Below, piece by piece: positions 31,231 to 33,402 of a stretch of 33,402 bases of DNA. Source of the stretch: Roseburia sp. (GTDB lineage Bacteria; Bacillota; Clostridia; Lachnospirales; Lachnospiraceae); contig JAMPFA010000001.1 in the NCBI GenBank assembly GCA_023664725.1, positions 930,549-963,950 on the forward strand. Direction: 5' to 3'. The notes beneath the pieces are model-generated. The model did no database searches. It was not told where the DNA came from and saw only the letters and a list, made by a program, of their open reading frames with translations. The translations under genes and the position numbers were made by a program. The number at the start of each line of letters is the position of its first letter. Within the stretch, counting starts at the first letter, position 1.

Positions 31231-32448
31231 ATGAATATTTTACCAAGATTTCTAAATTATGTTTCTTATTGGACCACTTCTGATGAATCCACCGGAAAAA
31301 CACCTTCCACGGATCGCCAGTTTGAGCTGGCAAAAGTACTGGAAAAGGAACTTACCACCCTTGGGGTAAAAGATGTTTTTTTAGATGAACACTGTTATGT
31401 CTATGGTTATCTTCCTGCCACAAATGGCTATCCCTCCGAAAAATCCATCGGCTTTATTGCTCATATGGACACTGCTCCGGATATGTCAGGAAAGAATGTA
31501 AAACCAAATATTATAGAGAACTATGATGGGAAGGATATCTTGCTTCCAAATGGAGAAGTTTTTATTTTAGTAAGTGATTTTCCGCACTTATCTTCGTTGA
31601 GAGGTAAAACTTTAATTACTACAGATGGAAATACTCTCTTAGGAGCAGATGATAAGGCGGGAATCGCAGAGATTATGACTGCCATTGAAGAGATTATAAA
31701 TAGAAACCTGCCTCATCCCAATATCTATATTGCATTTACTCCTGACGAGGAGATAGGGAAAGGCTCCGACCATTTTGATCTGAGCAGGTTTCAGGCAGAT
31801 TTTGCCTACACGGTAGATGGAGATTATGAAGAAGAAATTTCCTACGAAAATTTTAACGCATCCTCCGCCACTTTTACAATAAAGGGAAAAAATGTCCATC
31901 CCGGAGAGGCAAAAAATATTATGATCAATGCTGCCTCTATTGCCTGTGAAATCCAGTCACTTCTTCCCCCGGAACAGACACCGGCGCACACGGAAGGCAG
32001 AGAGGGATTCTATCATCTTGAAAATATTACCGGAGATATCGGCTCTGCAAAATTGTCCTACATTGTCAGGGACCACGATGCTGTCCTCTTTCAGAAAAAA
32101 ATAGATTATCTTGAAAAAGTAAAAGAGCTGATGCAGCAGAAATATGGAGAAAACACAGTATCATTAGAGATAAAAGAAAGCTATCGAAATATGATGGAAG
32201 TAATTGAAAAACATATGGAGATTATTCATCTGGCAGAGGAAGCTATATCATCCCTGGGATTCACACCTGTTTCTACACCGGTAAGAGGCGGGACAGACGG
32301 TGCCAGACTAAGTTTTATGGGTCTTCCCTGCCCCAATCTTGGAACAGGGGGCCATGGTTTTCACGGTCCTATGGAGCATATCGCTCTGGAAAGTATGGAG
32401 AAGGTAGTTGAAATCATTTGCTATATTGCATCTCATGTAAGTAAGTAG
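31231..32448 (+). CDS. pepT: peptidase T (tripeptide aminopeptidase)
   Basis: PepT is a cytoplasmic zinc enzyme that removes the N-terminal residue of tripeptides. The 405-residue product has the M20B signature: FIAHMDTAPD (H78, D80), LLGADDKAGIAE (D140), the catalytic TPDEEIGKG (E173, E174), a VDGD ligand (D196) and the C-terminal GTGGHGFHGPMEHI (metal-binding His). Length is normal. AAAGGAGA precedes the ATG. It is a stand-alone gene between tRNA-Lys and a bidirectional terminator. Confidence 0.97.
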   Translation: MNILPRFLNYVSYWTTSDESTGKTPSTDRQFELAKVLEKELTTLGVKDVFLDEHCYVYGYLPATNGYPSEKSIGFIAHMDTAPDMSGKNVKPNIIENYDGKDILLPNGEVFILVSDFPHLSSLRGKTLITTDGNTLLGADDKAGIAEIMTAIEEIINRNLPHPNIYIAFTPDEEIGKGSDHFDLSRFQADFAYTVDGDYEEEISYENFNASSATFTIKGKNVHPGEAKNIMINAASIACEIQSLLPPEQTPAHTEGREGFYHLENITGDIGSAKLSYIVRDHDAVLFQKKIDYLEKVKELMQQKYGENTVSLEIKESYRNMMEVIEKHMEIIHLAEEAISSLGFTPVSTPVRGGTDGARLSFMGLPCPNLGTGGHGFHGPMEHIALESMEKVVEIICYIASHVSK

Positions 32449-32526
32449 GGAGAGATTTTTCTCCTGTCTGCTTCAAAGCGTGTATGCGGACTTAGCTGTC
32501 AAACCCATTACACCCTTCTGCGTATA

Positions 32527-32562
32527 AAAAGAGGTTGTACAAAAATATGTACAACCTCTTTT
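32527..32562. terminator. bidirectional rho-independent terminator
   Basis: A perfect 15-bp stem (32527-32541 with 32548-32562) has A and T flanks on both sides. It ends pepT and the convergent acidic repeat gene, whose stop is next to it. Confidence 0.9.
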
Positions 32563-32563
32563 A

Positions 32564-33402
32564 TTATACGCTCGCCAGCAATGCTGCAATCTCATCTGGT
32601 GTCATTACATGATTGGCATCATTCGATGCAGCCGGGGTTACCGACACAGGTTCTGGCTCCGGTTCAGAAATCTCTGCTGTGGTCTCTCCGATGAGAGCAG
32701 CAATCTCGTCCGGTGTCATAACGTGGCCAGAATCATTTTCAGAAGATTCTCTCTTCGGTTCTGGTTCAATATATTCCTCTGGAACCGGAATACTCGCCAA
32801 CATCTTTTCGATTTCTTCCATGGTAGGAATCTCATCTGACATTTTTGACAGATCCATCTCCGGTATAAATTCTTCTTCTTTATTTTCATTTATTAACTGC
32901 TCGATTTCATCCGGGCTCATTTTATGATTTATTTCTTCCACAGGAGAAATAATCTCATCAATCAGTGTGGAGAAATCCTCGTCTGATTTTTCCACTTCAA
33001 GGGATGCAATCTCAGGTTCCTCCTCTGCTGCCATCTGCTGCAGTTCTCTTACTTTCTCTTCCAAATCATCTAAGCTTGCATTGTTTTCATCATCTGTCAA
33101 TGGTTCTACTCTTGGTTCAAGACTTTCAATTTCTTCCATCTCTGGCATTTCCAAAGACTCTATCTCTGGTATTTCCAGTTCTTCCGGCTCTTCAACCAGT
33201 TCCTCTATCTCCGGTATCTTTAATTCTTCCGGCTCTTCTGCCAGTTCCTCTATCTTCGGTATCTCTAATTCTTCCGGCTCTTCTGCCAGTTCCTCTATCT
33301 TCGGTATCTCTAATTCTTCCGGCTCTTCTGCCAGTTCTTCTATCTTTGGTATCTCTAATTCTTCCGGCTCTTCTGCCAGTTCTTCTATCTTTGGTATCTC
33401 TA
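32564..33402 (-). CDS. acidic repeat protein with three FliM-like C-terminal motifs (N-terminus beyond window)
   Basis: This frame is open to the right edge, so the start is not seen. The visible 279 residues are extremely acidic. The first part (33181-33402) is a 15-residue tandem repeat with unit EIPKIEELAEEPEEL. The rest is Glu/Asp-rich and ends with three related peptides: NHKMSPDEIEQLI, SGHVMTPDEIAALIG and ANHVMTPDEIAALLASV. They resemble the N-terminal CheY-binding peptide of FliM/FliY (LSQxEIDALL pattern). No membrane segment or cysteine is seen. It may be a scaffold or partner-binding protein; a link to motility is inference only. Confidence 0.8.
   Translation of the reverse strand, partial: EIPKIEELAEEPEELEIPKIEELAEEPEELEIPKIEELAEEPEELEIPKIEELAEEPEELKIPEIEELVEEPEELEIPEIESLEMPEMEEIESLEPRVEPLTDDENNASLDDLEEKVRELQQMAAEEEPEIASLEVEKSDEDFSTLIDEIISPVEEINHKMSPDEIEQLINENKEEEFIPEMDLSKMSDEIPTMEEIEKMLASIPVPEEYIEPEPKRESSENDSGHVMTPDEIAALIGETTAEISEPEPEPVSVTPAASNDANHVMTPDEIAALLASV
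33181..33402 (-). repeat. 45-bp coding tandem repeat array
   Basis: Five adjacent copies (the last cut by the edge) start at 33181, 33226, 33271, 33316 and 33361, exactly 45 bp apart, each encoding a 15-residue acidic unit. The four copies toward the gene's 5' side differ at only a few bases, so the array has expanded recently. The copy nearest the C-terminal half is most diverged. Copy number probably varies between strains. Confidence 0.92.

Noticed and set aside
1-33402. CRISPR array, insertion sequence or prophage
   Set aside because: No regularly spaced direct repeats with unique spacers, no transposase or integrase, and no phage genes are seen. The only tandem array is the 45-bp coding repeat at the right edge.

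Overview
The window looks like chromosomal DNA of a Gram-positive, AT-rich, probably spore-forming Clostridia, most likely a Lachnospiraceae. Evidence: strong AGGAGG-type ribosome sites, sigma-A promoters (TTGACA/TATAAT), SpmA and SpmB spore maturation proteins, a Bacillus-like yaaO/yaaR/holB/ricT/trmN6/rsmI cluster, GHKL/LytTR signalling, and tRNA genes with no encoded CCA. The species cannot be named from the sequence.

Layout. 1-3.5 kb (minus strand): rpsF-ssb-rpsR (rpsR cut by the window edge), preceded by a DUF951 protein, a Sir2 deacylase and a MATE exporter. 3.8-4.2 kb: a compact unit with its own promoter, a 55-residue ORF and a terminator, then the initiator tRNA-fMet on the minus strand. 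4.4-9.8 kb: a three-S1-domain RNA-binding protein, a PAP2 phosphatase (convergent, overlapping by 8 bp), spmB, a YyaL-type thioredoxin-domain protein, a small membrane ORF and a CPBP membrane protease. 10-12.9 kb: a protein with two tandem FliD-C-like units behind a sigma-D (sigma-28)-like promoter, an AraC regulator, and spmA, which is here separated from spmB.

13-17.9 kb: a DUF885 metallopeptidase lipoprotein, a LytTR response regulator and a GHKL histidine kinase in a likely operon. Next comes an exported 311-residue protein of unknown function, whose promoter carries two 14-bp direct repeats 20 bp apart. These are a good candidate operator for the adjacent LytTR regulator.

17.9-26.9 kb (minus strand): AbiEi/AbiEii-type toxin-antitoxin pair, then Orn/Lys/Arg decarboxylase, a guanylate-kinase-like P-loop protein, yaaR, holB, ricT, trmN6, rsmI and a galactokinase-family protein. 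The order matches the Bacillus yaaO-rsmI cluster, but a guanylate-kinase-like protein sits where thymidylate kinase would be, and darA and yabA are absent. 27-33.4 kb: an unknown (possibly ArgR-like) protein divergent from abiE, a D,D-carboxypeptidase, trmB, a HAD phosphatase, tRNA-Lys, peptidase T, and a truncated very acidic protein. That last protein has a 45-bp tandem repeat array and three C-terminal motifs resembling the CheY-binding peptide of FliM.

The points most worth following are the FliD-like double-unit protein with its sigma-D-like promoter, the LytTR operator and exported target, the acidic protein with FliM-like motifs, and the compact 55-residue gene unit. I see no CRISPR array, insertion sequence or phage.
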